A DNA stretch of 64,000 nt from Clostridia bacterium (GCA_025997215.1 BNUH01000004.1:33043-97042); one strand, 5' to 3'; counted from the stretch's first letter, positions 50,423 to 60,729 are shown. The notes: generated by a model from the sequence alone, not told the origin. Program-made: numbers and translations.

Positions 50423-51655
50423 TCACTGCAGTCCCCTATTCCGGTCGTATTCGATCCACAGCGGCCTATACAACGCTACCGCGGCGCTGTGTTCCTCAAG
50501 CGTCTTGGAGAAGTACAGTTCATCGTTTCCCGGTTCTTTACTGCAGAAGTACAGATAATTTTCGGTAATGAACGTCGGATCAGGGTTCAGCGCGGCATCG
50601 ATGGCTTCTTTGGAGGGGTTGCATATCGGTCCGATAGGAAGGCCGGTATTCAGGTAGGTATTGTATCCGGATATCTCGTTCAGCTCCGTGTCGAGCGCCA
50701 TTTTTTCAGAACCCGTGCTGTACTTCACGGTGACGTCCGATTGCAGGCGCATATTTCTATCCAAACGGTTGTGGAATACGGCGGAAACCTTCGCGAAATC
50801 CTTCGTTTTGCCTTCTTTCTCGATCATGGACGCCAGATTCACCACCTGATCCACCGTCATCCCCAGCGTTTGAGCGCGTTCACGCATCGGGTCGGTGAAA
50901 ATGACTGCCACCTGTCCGAGCAGTTTGCGAATTATGTCGTTCACGCTGGCCGTCAGGTACACCTCATAGGTGTTAGGCGACAGGTAACCTTCCAGCGCGT
51001 ACTTGCGCTGGTTGACATTCGGCGTCTCCAACAGCTCATTTATATAGTAGAATTCGGCAAACTCGTCGCCCGTCTTGCATGCTGCGATGAACGCTTCAGC
51101 GCTCGGGATGATCCCCTGCTCGGCGAAATTTTTCGCAATCGTCTCAATAGTCCAGCCGGGTATAACCGTTATGTTGCGCGTTAGCGGCTTGCCGTCGCCC
51201 GTGGTCAGCTGTTCGATAATCTCACCCAGCGTCATAGATTTCGACAGCTGAAACACGCCGGCTTGTATCTTTTGGCCCAGTCCCTGGAAATCCATTAGAT
51301 ACTTGATCACGGATCGATTGCGGATCAGCCCCTCCGTCTCCAACTGCCGAGACACAGACGTGAGCGAGCTGCCGCTTTCGATGATGAATTGCACGCGGGT
51401 CGTGTCGGCCGGATCCACGGGCATGACGAATTTGCGGTACAGCGTATTGCCCGCGAATACGACTCCGCCGCCGATAACCAGCAGCGCGCATGTAAAGATT
51501 AACAAAGGACGCAGCAGCCGCCATATCCAATCATACCAAAAAAATCCGTATGAGCGCACTTCTTTAAGCGACTGCGGATCCCAATCCACGCCTTCACCGC
51601 TCCGTCTGAACCGCCGTTTGCGGGATGCCTTTACCTGATCATCATTATTATCCAA
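50423..51655 (-). CDS. mltG: Endolytic transglycosylase MltG
   Basis: MltG cuts nascent glycan strands and sets their length. A cytoplasmic, basic N-terminus (about 1-45) is followed by one membrane helix (about 48-70), a LysM-like region and the YceG domain. The catalytic glutamate lies in ASMIEKEG (about residue 279), and LEGYLSPNTYEV is the family signature. An ATG at 51661 directly abuts the ribosome binding site GGAGGG, so the TTG at 51655, six bases away, is the likelier start. It follows the ylbF-like gene. Confidence 0.95.
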   Translation of the reverse strand: MDNNDDQVKASRKRRFRRSGEGVDWDPQSLKEVRSYGFFWYDWIWRLLRPLLIFTCALLVIGGGVVFAGNTLYRKFVMPVDPADTTRVQFIIESGSSLTSVSRQLETEGLIRNRSVIKYLMDFQGLGQKIQAGVFQLSKSMTLGEIIEQLTTGDGKPLTRNITVIPGWTIETIAKNFAEQGIIPSAEAFIAACKTGDEFAEFYYINELLETPNVNQRKYALEGYLSPNTYEVYLTASVNDIIRKLLGQVAVIFTDPMRERAQTLGMTVDQVVNLASMIEKEGKTKDFAKVSAVFHNRLDRNMRLQSDVTVKYSTGSEKMALDTELNEISGYNTYLNTGLPIGPICNPSKEAIDAALNPDPTFITENYLYFCSKEPGNDELYFSKTLEEHSAAVALYRPLWIEYDRNRGLQ

Positions 51656-51677
51656 GTGCATCCCTCCGTTGAAATAA

Positions 51678-52034
51678 TTATTGCCCTAACATATCCGTCA
51701 GCGATACGCCCATCGCGCCTGTTATCGCTTGGAACAATTCCGCCATCAGCTGTTGGAGCTTTAGCTGCGACAGAATGTAGGCTTGAGCATCCGGATTCAC
51801 CATCAGGAGCGTGGTGATCTGCTGGAATCGCTGCATGTCATCGCCGGATGCGCCGCCGCCCGACAGCATTCCGCGTTGCAACTGCCCCTGCAGCCGCGTG
51901 TACTCATTGAGCAGCGCGGCATTTGTCGAATCCTCGAAAGCCGTCGCCTTCAGCCTCTTCACGGTCTGGATCGTCTCGCTGGTCTCCAGCGCCGCCACCA
52001 ACGCGGCGAGCGGCGACTCAATACTCGCATCCAT
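51678..52034 (-). CDS. YlbF/YmcA family regulator
   Basis: A 118-residue all-helical protein. The heptad-like pattern (ALETSETIQTVKRLKATAFEDSTNAALLNEYTRLQGQLQ) and the C-terminal AYILSQLKLQQLMAELFQAI match the YlbF family. In B. subtilis, YlbF, YmcA and YaaT act with RNase Y in mRNA maturation and affect competence and sporulation. A glycine-rich loop (SGGGASGDD) interrupts the helices. AAGGAGG precedes the ATG. Confidence 0.88.
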   Translation of the reverse strand: MDASIESPLAALVAALETSETIQTVKRLKATAFEDSTNAALLNEYTRLQGQLQRGMLSGGGASGDDMQRFQQITTLLMVNPDAQAYILSQLKLQQLMAELFQAITGAMGVSLTDMLGQ

Positions 52035-52120
52035 AATTGCCCCTCCTTATACTAACGAATGAGGCTGCGCAAATATTGCGGGTGGAAGGGGGACGTGAAT
52101 CCCCCGCCACTCCCCTACCG

Positions 52121-53935
52121 TCAGCCGTAAACCGGCCCGAACGCAGCGCACGCCCGATAATCAGCGCCTTCCGGATCCGCCGTGCCAAACGCAGCCCAAG
52201 CCGTCGGTCTGTATATAGATTCATCGGGAACATTGTGCATATTGACGGGAATGCGCAGCATGGCCGCCAGCGTGATGAAGTCCGCGCCCACATGCCCGTA
52301 ACTGAACGCGCCATGGTTCGCACCCCAGTTAGCCATGACTGCATAAACATCGGCGAACGCTCCCTGCCCCGTCACACGCGGCACGAAGAACGTCGTCGGC
52401 CACGTCGGGTCGGTGCGCTTGTTGATGATGTCGAACACATGGTCGGGCACATCCACGCTCCAACCCTCCGCGATCTGCAGCACCGGGCCGAGACCATCCA
52501 CCAAGTTCAGGCGCGTCATGGTGATCGGCATACCGCCGCGGCTGCGCAGCTGCGACGAATAGCCGCCGCCTCTGAAGTAGCCCAGATCCGCGTAATCGTA
52601 TTCGGTGGCGTTGAGGCAAGCGGCGGCTTCCTCGGGCTTGATGTCCCACCACGGTTTGATGGCTGGACGGCCGTCGATCTCGCAGCGGCCGGATGCCTCG
52701 AGCGTCACCGCGCCCGAATTGATCAGGTGGATCATCCCGCCAGCAGCCAAACCGTCCGGCGTCCAGCCCGTCACACGCTGGATAGCGTCGGGCGACCAGT
52801 ACGTGCGAACGTCCGCAAAACCCTGGGATGTATTGGTCAACAGCTTGCCCATCAGCATCGACAAACCGTTCAGGTGGTCGTTCTCCGTCGCGACGACGAA
52901 TGGCTCGCGGATTCCGTTCCAATCAAAGGACGAACACAGCAAACTCTCCAAGAAATCCCCGTTCGGATAGTGGTCGTTCCAATGCCGCTGGCCCTGGAAG
53001 CCCGACGCCAGAGCGTTGTGGCCCATGGCCTCCTCGTCAAATCCCAGCGCTTTGAGGCGAGGGTTGCCTATCATCAGATCGCGTGCGATCATCAGCATCT
53101 TGATATTTGTCAGCAACGCCGCGCGCTTTGTCGCCGCGTCGTGCTGTATTTCGGGCGGATTCTTGTCGAATCCTAGCGTGATATTGGCGTCCACCCACTT
53201 CACAGCTCGGTCGAACTCCTCCGGGTCGTAGATGCCCTCTTCCCAGCGGCGTACGAACTCGGACATATCGACCGACTCGCTGCGCATACCGAATGTCTTT
53301 TCCAACAACCCTGGGTTTACCATGCTGCCGGCGATGCCCATCGAAGTGCCGCCCATCGACAGGTAACTGCGCCCGCGCATCGTGGCGACGGCTATCGCGG
53401 CGCGGCTGAAGCGCAGCAGCTTTTCCTTCACATCCGCAGGTAGGTTGGTATCCCCCACGTCCTGCACGTCGCGGCCATATATGCCGAACGCCGGCAACCC
53501 CTTCTGGTTGTGTGCAGCCAGCACTGCGGCCAAGTACACCGCGCCGGGGCGTTCGGTGCCGTTGAATCCGAACACAGCCTTCGGATGTGTCGGATTCATG
53601 TCCATCGTTTCCGAACCGTAACACCAGCACGGCGTAACGCTGATCGTCGCGCCGACATTATTCGCCTCGAACTTCGAGGCGCACTGGGCAGCTTCGTACA
53701 CGCCGCCGATGCAGGTGTCCGCGATCACGCACTCGACGGGCAGACCGCAGCTGTGTTTCAGATTACCGGATATGAATTGCGCGACGGCCTTCGCCAGGCT
53801 CATCGTCTGATCCTCAAGTGATTCGCGTACACCGCGGCGGCGGCCGTCGATCACAGGTCGGATGCCAATCTTTGGTAATCCCCCCGTCATTCGATCGAGC
53901 GGCGGGTTCATCTTAAACGCGGAAGCGTCAGCCAT
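52121..53935 (-). CDS. fucI: L-fucose isomerase
   Basis: Converts L-fucose to L-fuculose (and D-arabinose to D-ribulose) using manganese. It has 604 residues. Family features include [22 protein letters not shown] near the N-terminus, [27 protein letters not shown] and the C-terminal [35 protein letters not shown] lies six bases before the ATG at 53935. No other fucose genes (fucK, fucA, fucP) adjoin it; the MFS gene at 17 kb is a distant candidate. A TATACT box lies about 55 bases upstream. Confidence 0.96.
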   Translation of the reverse strand: MADASAFKMNPPLDRMTGGLPKIGIRPVIDGRRRGVRESLEDQTMSLAKAVAQFISGNLKHSCGLPVECVIADTCIGGVYEAAQCASKFEANNVGATISVTPCWCYGSETMDMNPTHPKAVFGFNGTERPGAVYLAAVLAAHNQKGLPAFGIYGRDVQDVGDTNLPADVKEKLLRFSRAAIAVATMRGRSYLSMGGTSMGIAGSMVNPGLLEKTFGMRSESVDMSEFVRRWEEGIYDPEEFDRAVKWVDANITLGFDKNPPEIQHDAATKRAALLTNIKMLMIARDLMIGNPRLKALGFDEEAMGHNALASGFQGQRHWNDHYPNGDFLESLLCSSFDWNGIREPFVVATENDHLNGLSMLMGKLLTNTSQGFADVRTYWSPDAIQRVTGWTPDGLAAGGMIHLINSGAVTLEASGRCEIDGRPAIKPWWDIKPEEAAACLNATEYDYADLGYFRGGGYSSQLRSRGGMPITMTRLNLVDGLGPVLQIAEGWSVDVPDHVFDIINKRTDPTWPTTFFVPRVTGQGAFADVYAVMANWGANHGAFSYGHVGADFITLAAMLRIPVNMHNVPDESIYRPTAWAAFGTADPEGADYRACAAFGPVYG

Positions 53936-54144
53936 TTGGGTTCCTCCTTTTTTAGTGGAAGTCAATACCAATAGTATACCACGTTTCGCCCTGATTTACC
54001 AGCGAATGGCATTATACAAAACATATAGAACGCTTAAAAGAAGATTAAAAAGCGAAAGACAACTACCGATCGCCCGGCAATTGTCCTCCCCTATTCCAGT
54101 CGTCAATGCGCAAACAACGCACCAAACTATTCGTTAAATCACCG

Positions 54145-55299
54145 CTACATCTGCCGGCTGCGCCAGTTCAGCTTCTCAACCAATAACGCGGCTCCGGCTA
54201 ACGCCACCACGACGAGGATCCACGGCGCTGCCATCATCATGAACACAGCCATATCCACAAAATAGCTGCCCACTGCGCGCGCCGAGCGATTGAATTGCGT
54301 GCGCATCCTATCCCACAGCCCCATGCCATTGATGCCTAGTGATTCGGCGCTTTCCTGCAGCCCGATGTCGATTTGGGAGAAAATCTCCCGTGAGTCCCAA
54401 TTCTGCAGTATAGCCTGCGTTGCGCTGATCTGCGCTTCAATATCGGCTATACGGGCCTCGATGGTCAGTATTTCGTCGATATTCTGGGTCTCGCTTCGCA
54501 GCTGGGTGAATCGCGCCAGCTGATTCCGCAGCGCTGCCAACCTCGTGGTTTGCTCGGCGTACTGATCGGTGTAATCCTGCGCGATCAATTCGAAATCCAC
54601 CACGTCGATCAGTGAGGAAAGCGAACGGATGAACCCGTTCAGCGTCGTTTCAGGCACGCGTATCTGCAACGTGCAGAATCTGCCGCCCTTCCCATCTTGG
54701 TTCAGCGGATCGCCGCTGACACCCTGGTGTTGTGCGTAACCCCCATACTGCAGCACCAAATCGAGTATGGCATCCTTATCCTCGTCGAAACGATTGGTCT
54801 TGACCGTGTATGAACCGCTGCGCAGTATCTTCTGTTCCCCACCGCCGGACTGGAGAATGCTGGAATCCCCAGGCATGAGCGCGCTGCCCGTCTGTGCTTC
54901 CGTTAGGATGTTGCCGATGCCGGGCGTGATGACGCTCTCATCGGTTCTGGGGTTACTCGCGCGGCCGGGAAGCAATCCCACATGCACCAGCGTTGTGCCG
55001 CCGAACAGCAGCACCAGCAGCGCGGCCATGGCGACCCATACCTTGACGGTTGTGGCTATCCTCGGTTTGGCGGGCTTTTCCATACGGATCATCTGCCGCC
55101 AGGCTATCGACAGTTCGTCGGGCGGCTCTATGTCCGCGTCCAGCGTATGAAGATTCTGCAGTAATTCGTACATTTCCTCGCGGTATGCCAAACAGACGGG
55201 GCACGTCGCCTCATGCTCGGCCATCTCGAACGCGATCCGGCGCGGCAGCTGCCCGTCCAATAGCTCATGTAAAAGGAGGCGGTATTTGTCACATGTCAC
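54145..55299 (-). CDS. Membrane anti-sigma factor with zinc-finger and DUF4349 domains
   Basis: A 384-residue membrane protein. The N-terminal anti-sigma zinc finger has H32-x3-C36-x2-C39 (HEATCPVC). A membrane segment (about 87-107) is followed by an extracellular DUF4349 domain (about 155-345; ETTLNGFIRSLSSL, EQTTRLAALRNQLARF, coiled coil TIEARIADIEAQISA) and a second membrane helix (about 350-375). The GTG at 55299 follows GGAGGG and overlaps the sigma gene by 11 bases, the usual coupling of a sigma factor and its inhibitor. The sensor part presumably detects an envelope signal. Confidence 0.88.
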   Translation of the reverse strand: MTCDKYRLLLHELLDGQLPRRIAFEMAEHEATCPVCLAYREEMYELLQNLHTLDADIEPPDELSIAWRQMIRMEKPAKPRIATTVKVWVAMAALLVLLFGGTTLVHVGLLPGRASNPRTDESVITPGIGNILTEAQTGSALMPGDSSILQSGGGEQKILRSGSYTVKTNRFDEDKDAILDLVLQYGGYAQHQGVSGDPLNQDGKGGRFCTLQIRVPETTLNGFIRSLSSLIDVVDFELIAQDYTDQYAEQTTRLAALRNQLARFTQLRSETQNIDEILTIEARIADIEAQISATQAILQNWDSREIFSQIDIGLQESAESLGINGMGLWDRMRTQFNRSARAVGSYFVDMAVFMMMAAPWILVVVALAGAALLVEKLNWRSRQM

Positions 55300-55960
55300 T
55301 GGAATCCCTCCTTTCCAAGAATTGGACGTATTCCTCGTCAATTTGTTCCGTATTATCCGCATCTTCTGCGTCCTGATTTCGGAAAGAATTTCCAGGCTGG
55401 CTCGCGCCGACCACGTATACGGACAGCATGCGCCGCAGACGTTCCCGCGCGCGGCTGATGCGCGACTTCACCGTGCCGATGTTTATGTGCAGGATCGAGG
55501 CGACTTCCTCATATGTCAAGCCCTGCACATCCCGCAGTATGATGGCGGCGCGCATCTCCAGCGGCAGTCGCGCGATGCCTTCCTTCAGAGCCTGGTTGAG
55601 ATCGCTGCGCTCCAATAGGTCATGCGGGTTGTGGCTGCGGTCCGCCAAAGGGAATCCCGTATCCATCAGCGCCTCTAGCGACACGAACGGCTTAACCCGG
55701 CGGCGGCGTATCATGTCCAAACATACATTGGTTGTGATGCGGTATATCCATGTCGCGAACGACGCCTGGGATCTGTACTCGCCGATCGACCGATAAGCGC
55801 GCAGCATTACCTCCTGCGCGCAGTCAAACGCATCCTCCCGATTATTGGTAATCCGGTAACATAGCGCATAAATCCGCTGCTCCAGGGGCAGAATCAACTG
55901 CTCATAAGCCTCGGTGTCGCCATTTTGGGCACGCTTAATCAGTCGGTCGGACTCCTGCAA
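55289..55960 (-). CDS. ECF-family RNA polymerase sigma factor
   Basis: A 223-residue extracytoplasmic-function sigma factor. Region 2 (about 15-85; LEQRIYALCYRITNNREDAFDCAQEVMLRAYRSIGEYR...FATWIYRITTNVCLDMIRRRR) melts the -10 box. Region 4 (about 125-175; LPLEMRAAIILRDVQGLTYEEVASILHINIGTVKSRISRARERLR) reads the -35 box. The TTG at 55960 is preferred over the ATG at 55978 because GGGGGGTGA lies seven bases before it. It is followed by and overlaps the anti-sigma gene. No obvious ECF-type promoter was recognised upstream. Confidence 0.93.
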   Translation of the reverse strand: MQESDRLIKRAQNGDTEAYEQLILPLEQRIYALCYRITNNREDAFDCAQEVMLRAYRSIGEYRSQASFATWIYRITTNVCLDMIRRRRVKPFVSLEALMDTGFPLADRSHNPHDLLERSDLNQALKEGIARLPLEMRAAIILRDVQGLTYEEVASILHINIGTVKSRISRARERLRRMLSVYVVGASQPGNSFRNQDAEDADNTEQIDEEYVQFLERRDSSDM

Positions 55961-56111
55961 AATGCAGTCACCCCCCATTAGTGTAGGGTGCTTTTGCGGA
56001 GGTGATTAGTCCTCCCTTTCGTGATTTTCGCGGCCTAGACCGTCAAGTGTGTCTTAGTGATACATGCGTGTTATGTTAAATCATGGATACGTTCAACGAA
56101 CGCGAAGTGCG

Positions 56112-57626
56112 TTATGTGTAACTAACCCACGCCCTCGCCCGCTCAACCGCTCGATGCCATCCCTTGATGTTCTTCTCCCTCTCTGCTTGCGCCATCGTAG
56201 GCTTATATACCAAATCCGCACGCCAAAGTTTGGATAGTTCATCATACCCAGAATACACTCCCGCACCCAATCCGGCCATCCACGCAGCGCCTAGCGCGGT
56301 CGTCTCGACCACTTGCGGCCGCTCGACCGCCGCGTTCAGTATATCCGCTTGGAACTGGAGCAGGAATCCATTCGCGCTGGCGCCTCCGTCCACACGCACT
56401 GTAGTTGTGCCCGTTAAGTCTGAAACGCTTGCGCCGCCAGTCTCATCCGCCATAGCCTTGATAACATCCATGGATTGATAGGCGATGGATTCAAGCGCCG
56501 CCCGCGCGAACTGTGCCTTGCCCGTGCCGCGCGTCATGCCGACCATCGTGCCGCGCGCGTACATGTCCCAATACGGCGCACCCAAACCCGTGAACGCCGG
56601 AACGAGATACACCCCTTCGTTGTCCGGTAATGAGCGTGCCAGCGTCTCCGTCTCGGCGGCGTTTGAGATGATACCCAGCTCATCCCGCAGCCACTGTATG
56701 GCCGCGCCACCCACGAAAACGCTGCCCTCCATTGCGTAGACTGCTTCGCCTTTCCAGCGCCACGCGGGGCACGTCAGCAGCCGATTCTTGCTGCGGGTAG
56801 GCTTCGCGCCTAGGTTCTTCAGTAAGAAGCAGCCCGTGCCGTATGTATTTTTAACCATGCCAGGACTGAAACACGCCTGGCCGAAGAGGGCAGCTTGCTG
56901 ATCCCCCGCAACGGCCGTGACGGGTATCCTGCGGCCCAGTATCGCCGGATCCAGTTCGCCGAAATAGCCGATAGTGTCCTTCACCTCGGGCAGCACGGCG
57001 CGCGGGATATTCAGCTCCCCTAATAATACGCCATCCCATTGCAGTTTGTCCAGCCCTAAAAGCATTGTTCTACCAGCATTCGACACGTCCGTCAGATGCG
57101 GTCGATTCTCCAGAAGATGCCACATCAGGAACGAATCCACCGTACCGAAGCACAGTTCGCCCTTTTCCGCACGCGCTTGCAATGAATAATTATCCAGCAT
57201 CCAGCGCAGTTTGGTCGCTGAGAAGTAGGCGTCCGGCACCAACCCGGTGCGCTGCTGGATTTCGTCGGCCAGCCCCCTTGCGCGCAATTCTTCAACCAGC
57301 GGCGCGGTTCGGCGGCATTGCCAGACGATTGCGTTGCAGACGGGTTCGCCTGTCGCGCGATCCCACAGCAGCGTGGTCTCGCGCTGGTTGGCGATGCCGA
57401 TCGCATCGATGTCGTCAGCTGCGTCGCCCGCCATATGCACCGCGCCTTGCAGCGCCTCCACCTGGCTGGACAGGATCACCCTCGGATCATGCTCGACCCA
57501 GCCGGGCTTAGGGTAAATCTGCGTGAACGGGACAGAGCAAAGGGCGACAACCCTGCCCGCGCGGTCGAACACAACCGCGCGCGAACTGGTCGTGCCCTGA
57601 TCCATGGCAACCAGCAAACCGGACAT
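56112..57626 (-). CDS. glpK: Glycerol kinase
   Basis: Phosphorylates glycerol to sn-glycerol 3-phosphate. It has 504 residues and the FGGY fold: ATP-binding MDQGTTSSRAVVFD at the N-terminus, NQRETTLLWDRATGEPVCNAIVWQCRRTA, GDQQAALFGQACFSPGMVKNTYGTGCFLL and the C-terminal VDGGASANGFLLQFQADIL. An upstream TTG (57650) opens the frame eight codons earlier; the Met at 57626 matches family starts. It precedes the sigma factor gene by 150 bases. No glpF or glpD is adjacent. Confidence 0.96.
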   Translation of the reverse strand: MSGLLVAMDQGTTSSRAVVFDRAGRVVALCSVPFTQIYPKPGWVEHDPRVILSSQVEALQGAVHMAGDAADDIDAIGIANQRETTLLWDRATGEPVCNAIVWQCRRTAPLVEELRARGLADEIQQRTGLVPDAYFSATKLRWMLDNYSLQARAEKGELCFGTVDSFLMWHLLENRPHLTDVSNAGRTMLLGLDKLQWDGVLLGELNIPRAVLPEVKDTIGYFGELDPAILGRRIPVTAVAGDQQAALFGQACFSPGMVKNTYGTGCFLLKNLGAKPTRSKNRLLTCPAWRWKGEAVYAMEGSVFVGGAAIQWLRDELGIISNAAETETLARSLPDNEGVYLVPAFTGLGAPYWDMYARGTMVGMTRGTGKAQFARAALESIAYQSMDVIKAMADETGGASVSDLTGTTTVRVDGGASANGFLLQFQADILNAAVERPQVVETTALGAAWMAGLGAGVYSGYDELSKLWRADLVYKPTMAQAEREKNIKGWHRAVERARAWVSYT

Positions 57627-57680
57627 TGCGGTATTCTGCCTCCAACTCAACTTGCGTTAACTTGTTATCTATACTTAACT

Positions 57681-60422
57681 TTACTTAATCTGTATACCGT
57701 ATATCTTCTGATCCTTGGTGCCCACCACCAGCATGTCGCCATACACCGCAGGCGAGGCCTCAATATTGCCGCCGCCGGGCAGCTTTACGGAACCCTGTTC
57801 AACGCCAGTCAGACCATCAAAGATAGCCAGTTTCCCGTTTGAATTGCCCTGGATAATCCAACCGTCTCCCGCTTCATTATACACGGCAACCGGGGACGAC
57901 CATGAGTAGGAACCTAGCGACACGCGCCACTTGAGTTCCCCGGTCTGCTTATCCAGAGCCAGCAGCGTGCCGCCGTCGCTGGTGCGCGCTACGGTAAAGA
58001 ATACCAGGCCATCCAGCGCACCCTTGCCTACGACAGGCGAAGCCATCACTCCGCCGTAGATCGTGTCGCTGTAGTCGCAGCGGATGGCATACTCCCACTC
58101 CTGGTCGCCGGACAGCGCGTTCAGGCGGCGGATCGTCACATCAGAATCCTTCTTACGGTTGATAACGGTGTTACCCGTATACAGCGCGGTGCGGCCGTCC
58201 GATTCAATCTCCAACGCCACCGTCGCGGCCACCTTATCCCCCGTATCGACGATCCACACGGGTTGCATGCTGGACATATCCACACAGTGGATGCGCCCGC
58301 CGTTGTCGCCGTAATACGCATACTGGCCGTACACGGCCACGCTGGACTCCGAGCCTTCCAGCTTGTCAGTGGTTTCGAATCGGTAGTTGACGGTGCCAAG
58401 CGCCGTGGACAGCGCGGGCGTGACGGTATCCAGCTTCAAGCCCAGATCCGTTGTATATAGCAGACCGTTGCCGCCGGCGGCTATCATCGTATTGGTTTTA
58501 GGATCGATGATGGGCGTGCCGTTGAACGTGCCGTTGGTCAGATACGCGCTCTTATCCTCGCCGTTGATGAGGAACAACTCGCTCTGGTCGATCAGGCTGA
58601 ACCCGCGCATGCCTATTGGCCCCTTGCTGTTCCCCAATATGGAGATGCCCTGCCCCACCAGCAGGAACGGATACGCGCTGGGGTGCACGGTCACGGAACC
58701 CTTGAGCGGATAGCCGATCTTGATGGGCAAGCGCGTCTCAACACCGTCGTCCAGGTCGTAGAAGTAGATGTTGCCGTCGAGCGTGGCGTATATGACTTCC
58801 TTCAGCGCAGTTTTTGTCTTTTTCTCCTCGTTGAGGTTCATCATCTCGCGGATCTCGGCGGGCCAGGTGACGATCGCCGCTTGCCCGGTCCAGCCAGCGC
58901 CCGTGAAATTCCCCAGCGAACCTATGGTATGCTCCCAGATAACTTCCAATTTATTCTCGGTCACTTCGACCGTGCCGTAGGACGCGTTTTGTCGAAACGG
59001 GCCGCCGCGAAATGTCGAAACGCCGCGCAATATCGTGCGGCCATTAACCTTATTGTAATCCTCCGGCGCGCCCAGCACGAGCTGCTTGCTGCGGGAATAC
59101 GTGGGCACGGCCTGGCCGTCGATCAGAACGTCCGACTTCGTGATGGATTTTTCTGGCGCAGCCACCTGCGACCCGACCGCCGGCTGCAGCCGGAATGGAT
59201 TGGGCGTCGGCTCCGGTGTGGGTGTCGGCTCGGGGGTTGCTGTCGGCACCGGCGTAGGCGTCGGTTCGGGCGTAGCGGTCTGGGTTGGGATAGGAGTTGG
59301 CGTTTCCAGCGGTGGGCCTACCCGTATGTTGACGCTGCGGGAACCCGTGCTGCTCCACGATTCCGCATCGCCCGCCTGGGCGCGAATCGAGCCGTCGTAC
59401 AATTCTGGGAACACAACGCTTAGATTCCACGTGCGGACGCCGTCCACCTCAATGAAGCTGTTGCCAGCGGCGGCGGCAATCTCCTCGCCGTCCTGATTCA
59501 TCAGGTGAACGCGAGTGGCGGTGCTGTCGGTGCGCACGGTGAACTGCACAGGTTCGGCAAGATTCGTCAAATCCGCCGAGTCGATGAACAAGCCTGACAC
59601 GGTCACGCCTTGAGGCGTAGGCACAGCCGTCGGCGTTGAATCGGGCGAAACCGTAGCGTCAGGGTTGATCCACTTATCCACATAACCCGTGACGAATTCG
59701 ACGGCCGTATCCTTCCATTCAGGCTTGAAGAACCACACCGCGCCGACGCCGATCACGACGACAAGCAGCGCGATCAGAATCGTGGTCAGACAGCCGTGGT
59801 GTCTGCGTCCACGATCTTTACGTGTGTCGGGGCTTTCGTCGCGGATGGGATCCGTATCCAGCTCCTCGCGGAGCGTCTTGCCGGAATCCTTGCGATCGAA
59901 GTACGCGTTCGGGTCGCGTTCACGCAGCGGCGTTGGCGTGCGAGTATCCGTTCGGCCTGTGGCAACGGGCGTCTTAGAAAGCGCAGGGGCTTTGGCCGTT
60001 AGGTCTGCACGCTCCGTACGTTCATAAGCAACATCATCGTCGAATTCGTCGCCCTCATCGTACGGACCGCTCGGTCGGATTGGCTGGATCGGCTGGGCCG
60101 GAGGAGCATACGCAGGCTCGGCGCGATTCGACAATCGCGCGCTGGGGTAAGCCGTCCCGCTCGTGCTCCGCGCTTCCGCCGTCCTGCGCGGAGGAATGAA
60201 TATCTCCGCTTTGTCGCGCTGCGCTGGCGCGGCAATCGCGGCGGCTGCCGCCTCGGCCTGTTCCTCGCGCAAGCGCAGAGCCTGGGTACGTCTGCGCCGC
60301 GGCGTATCCACGGGTGTATACACGCGCGTCTCTTCAGCCTCGGCGGATTCATACCGCAGAGGCTGGCTGGTTCTGCCGCCGGGCTTGTCATTCAAGCGCC
60401 TGCTGCGCGGATCGCTATTCAA
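57681..60422 (-). CDS. Membrane-anchored PQQ-propeller protein with proline/threonine spacer
   Basis: A 913-residue protein, type II orientation. The first 205 residues are charged and disordered (Arg, Ala, Pro-rich), with RRHHGCLTT before one membrane helix (about 213-235). Outside, a small beta domain (about 260-370) leads into a spacer of repeated T-P-E-P/T-P-T-P units (about 375-410). The C-terminal part (about 440-913) has PQQ-like beta-propeller blades (LLALDKQTGELKWRVSLGSYSWSSPVAVYN, VGTKDQKIYGI). Such proteins are scaffolds or sensors; no enzyme motif is seen. TTG start after GAGGTG. Confidence 0.8.
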   Translation of the reverse strand: MNSDPRSRRLNDKPGGRTSQPLRYESAEAEETRVYTPVDTPRRRRTQALRLREEQAEAAAAAIAAPAQRDKAEIFIPPRRTAEARSTSGTAYPSARLSNRAEPAYAPPAQPIQPIRPSGPYDEGDEFDDDVAYERTERADLTAKAPALSKTPVATGRTDTRTPTPLRERDPNAYFDRKDSGKTLREELDTDPIRDESPDTRKDRGRRHHGCLTTILIALLVVVIGVGAVWFFKPEWKDTAVEFVTGYVDKWINPDATVSPDSTPTAVPTPQGVTVSGLFIDSADLTNLAEPVQFTVRTDSTATRVHLMNQDGEEIAAAAGNSFIEVDGVRTWNLSVVFPELYDGSIRAQAGDAESWSSTGSRSVNIRVGPPLETPTPIPTQTATPEPTPTPVPTATPEPTPTPEPTPNPFRLQPAVGSQVAAPEKSITKSDVLIDGQAVPTYSRSKQLVLGAPEDYNKVNGRTILRGVSTFRGGPFRQNASYGTVEVTENKLEVIWEHTIGSLGNFTGAGWTGQAAIVTWPAEIREMMNLNEEKKTKTALKEVIYATLDGNIYFYDLDDGVETRLPIKIGYPLKGSVTVHPSAYPFLLVGQGISILGNSKGPIGMRGFSLIDQSELFLINGEDKSAYLTNGTFNGTPIIDPKTNTMIAAGGNGLLYTTDLGLKLDTVTPALSTALGTVNYRFETTDKLEGSESSVAVYGQYAYYGDNGGRIHCVDMSSMQPVWIVDTGDKVAATVALEIESDGRTALYTGNTVINRKKDSDVTIRRLNALSGDQEWEYAIRCDYSDTIYGGVMASPVVGKGALDGLVFFTVARTSDGGTLLALDKQTGELKWRVSLGSYSWSSPVAVYNEAGDGWIIQGNSNGKLAIFDGLTGVEQGSVKLPGGGNIEASPAVYGDMLVVGTKDQKIYGIQIK

Positions 60423-60729
60423 TCACGGACACCTCGTTTCGACCGTATTATACATAATCCCAACGATCCAGACAAGCATATTCCTCCCCTTTTTTAGTGA
60501 AGGATAAAAATACCGGGTACGCGGGTGAAATCCATGACGAAATAAGGAGATTCCCGCTGCGACTTGGTAAGCGTTGTCGGTTGTCCGGACAGGGATTCAA
60601 CTTAACACCGCGAACTTTTGCCTTCGCTGGCGAATTATACCACATTTTCTCTGAAAAAGAAAGATAAAGAAAGCGGGCGGCATCGGGGATCATGCAATAG
60701 CTGTAACACAAGTCTACTAAAATAACGGA
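60423..60729 (-). other. Leader region of the PQQ-propeller gene
   Basis: No gene is certain here. On the minus strand an extended -10 box (TGGTATAAT, near 60642-60634) could start a leader of about 200 bases. Near its end GGGGAGGAAT precedes an 18-codon frame (MLVWIVGIMYNTVETRCP) whose TGA is immediately followed by the TTG start of the large gene, in the same frame. Confidence 0.3.
60447..60475 (-). promoter_or_regulatory. Sigma-A promoter of the PQQ-propeller gene
   Basis: On the minus strand TTGTCT (60475-60470), a 17-base spacer and TATAAT (60452-60447). Confidence 0.65.

Noticed and set aside
52037..53176. Long open frame (379 codons) on the plus strand opposite fucI
   Set aside because: It is antisense to a full-length, well-conserved L-fucose isomerase, has no ribosome binding site and gives no recognisable protein.
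58683..59423. Open frame of 246 codons opposite the PQQ-propeller gene
   Set aside because: Antisense to the propeller and the repeated proline/threonine spacer; composition is explained by the opposite strand.
60590..60650. tRNA-like segment (TTGAATCCC next to GTTAAG)
   Set aside because: No acceptor stem, anticodon arm or D-arm can be drawn around it.
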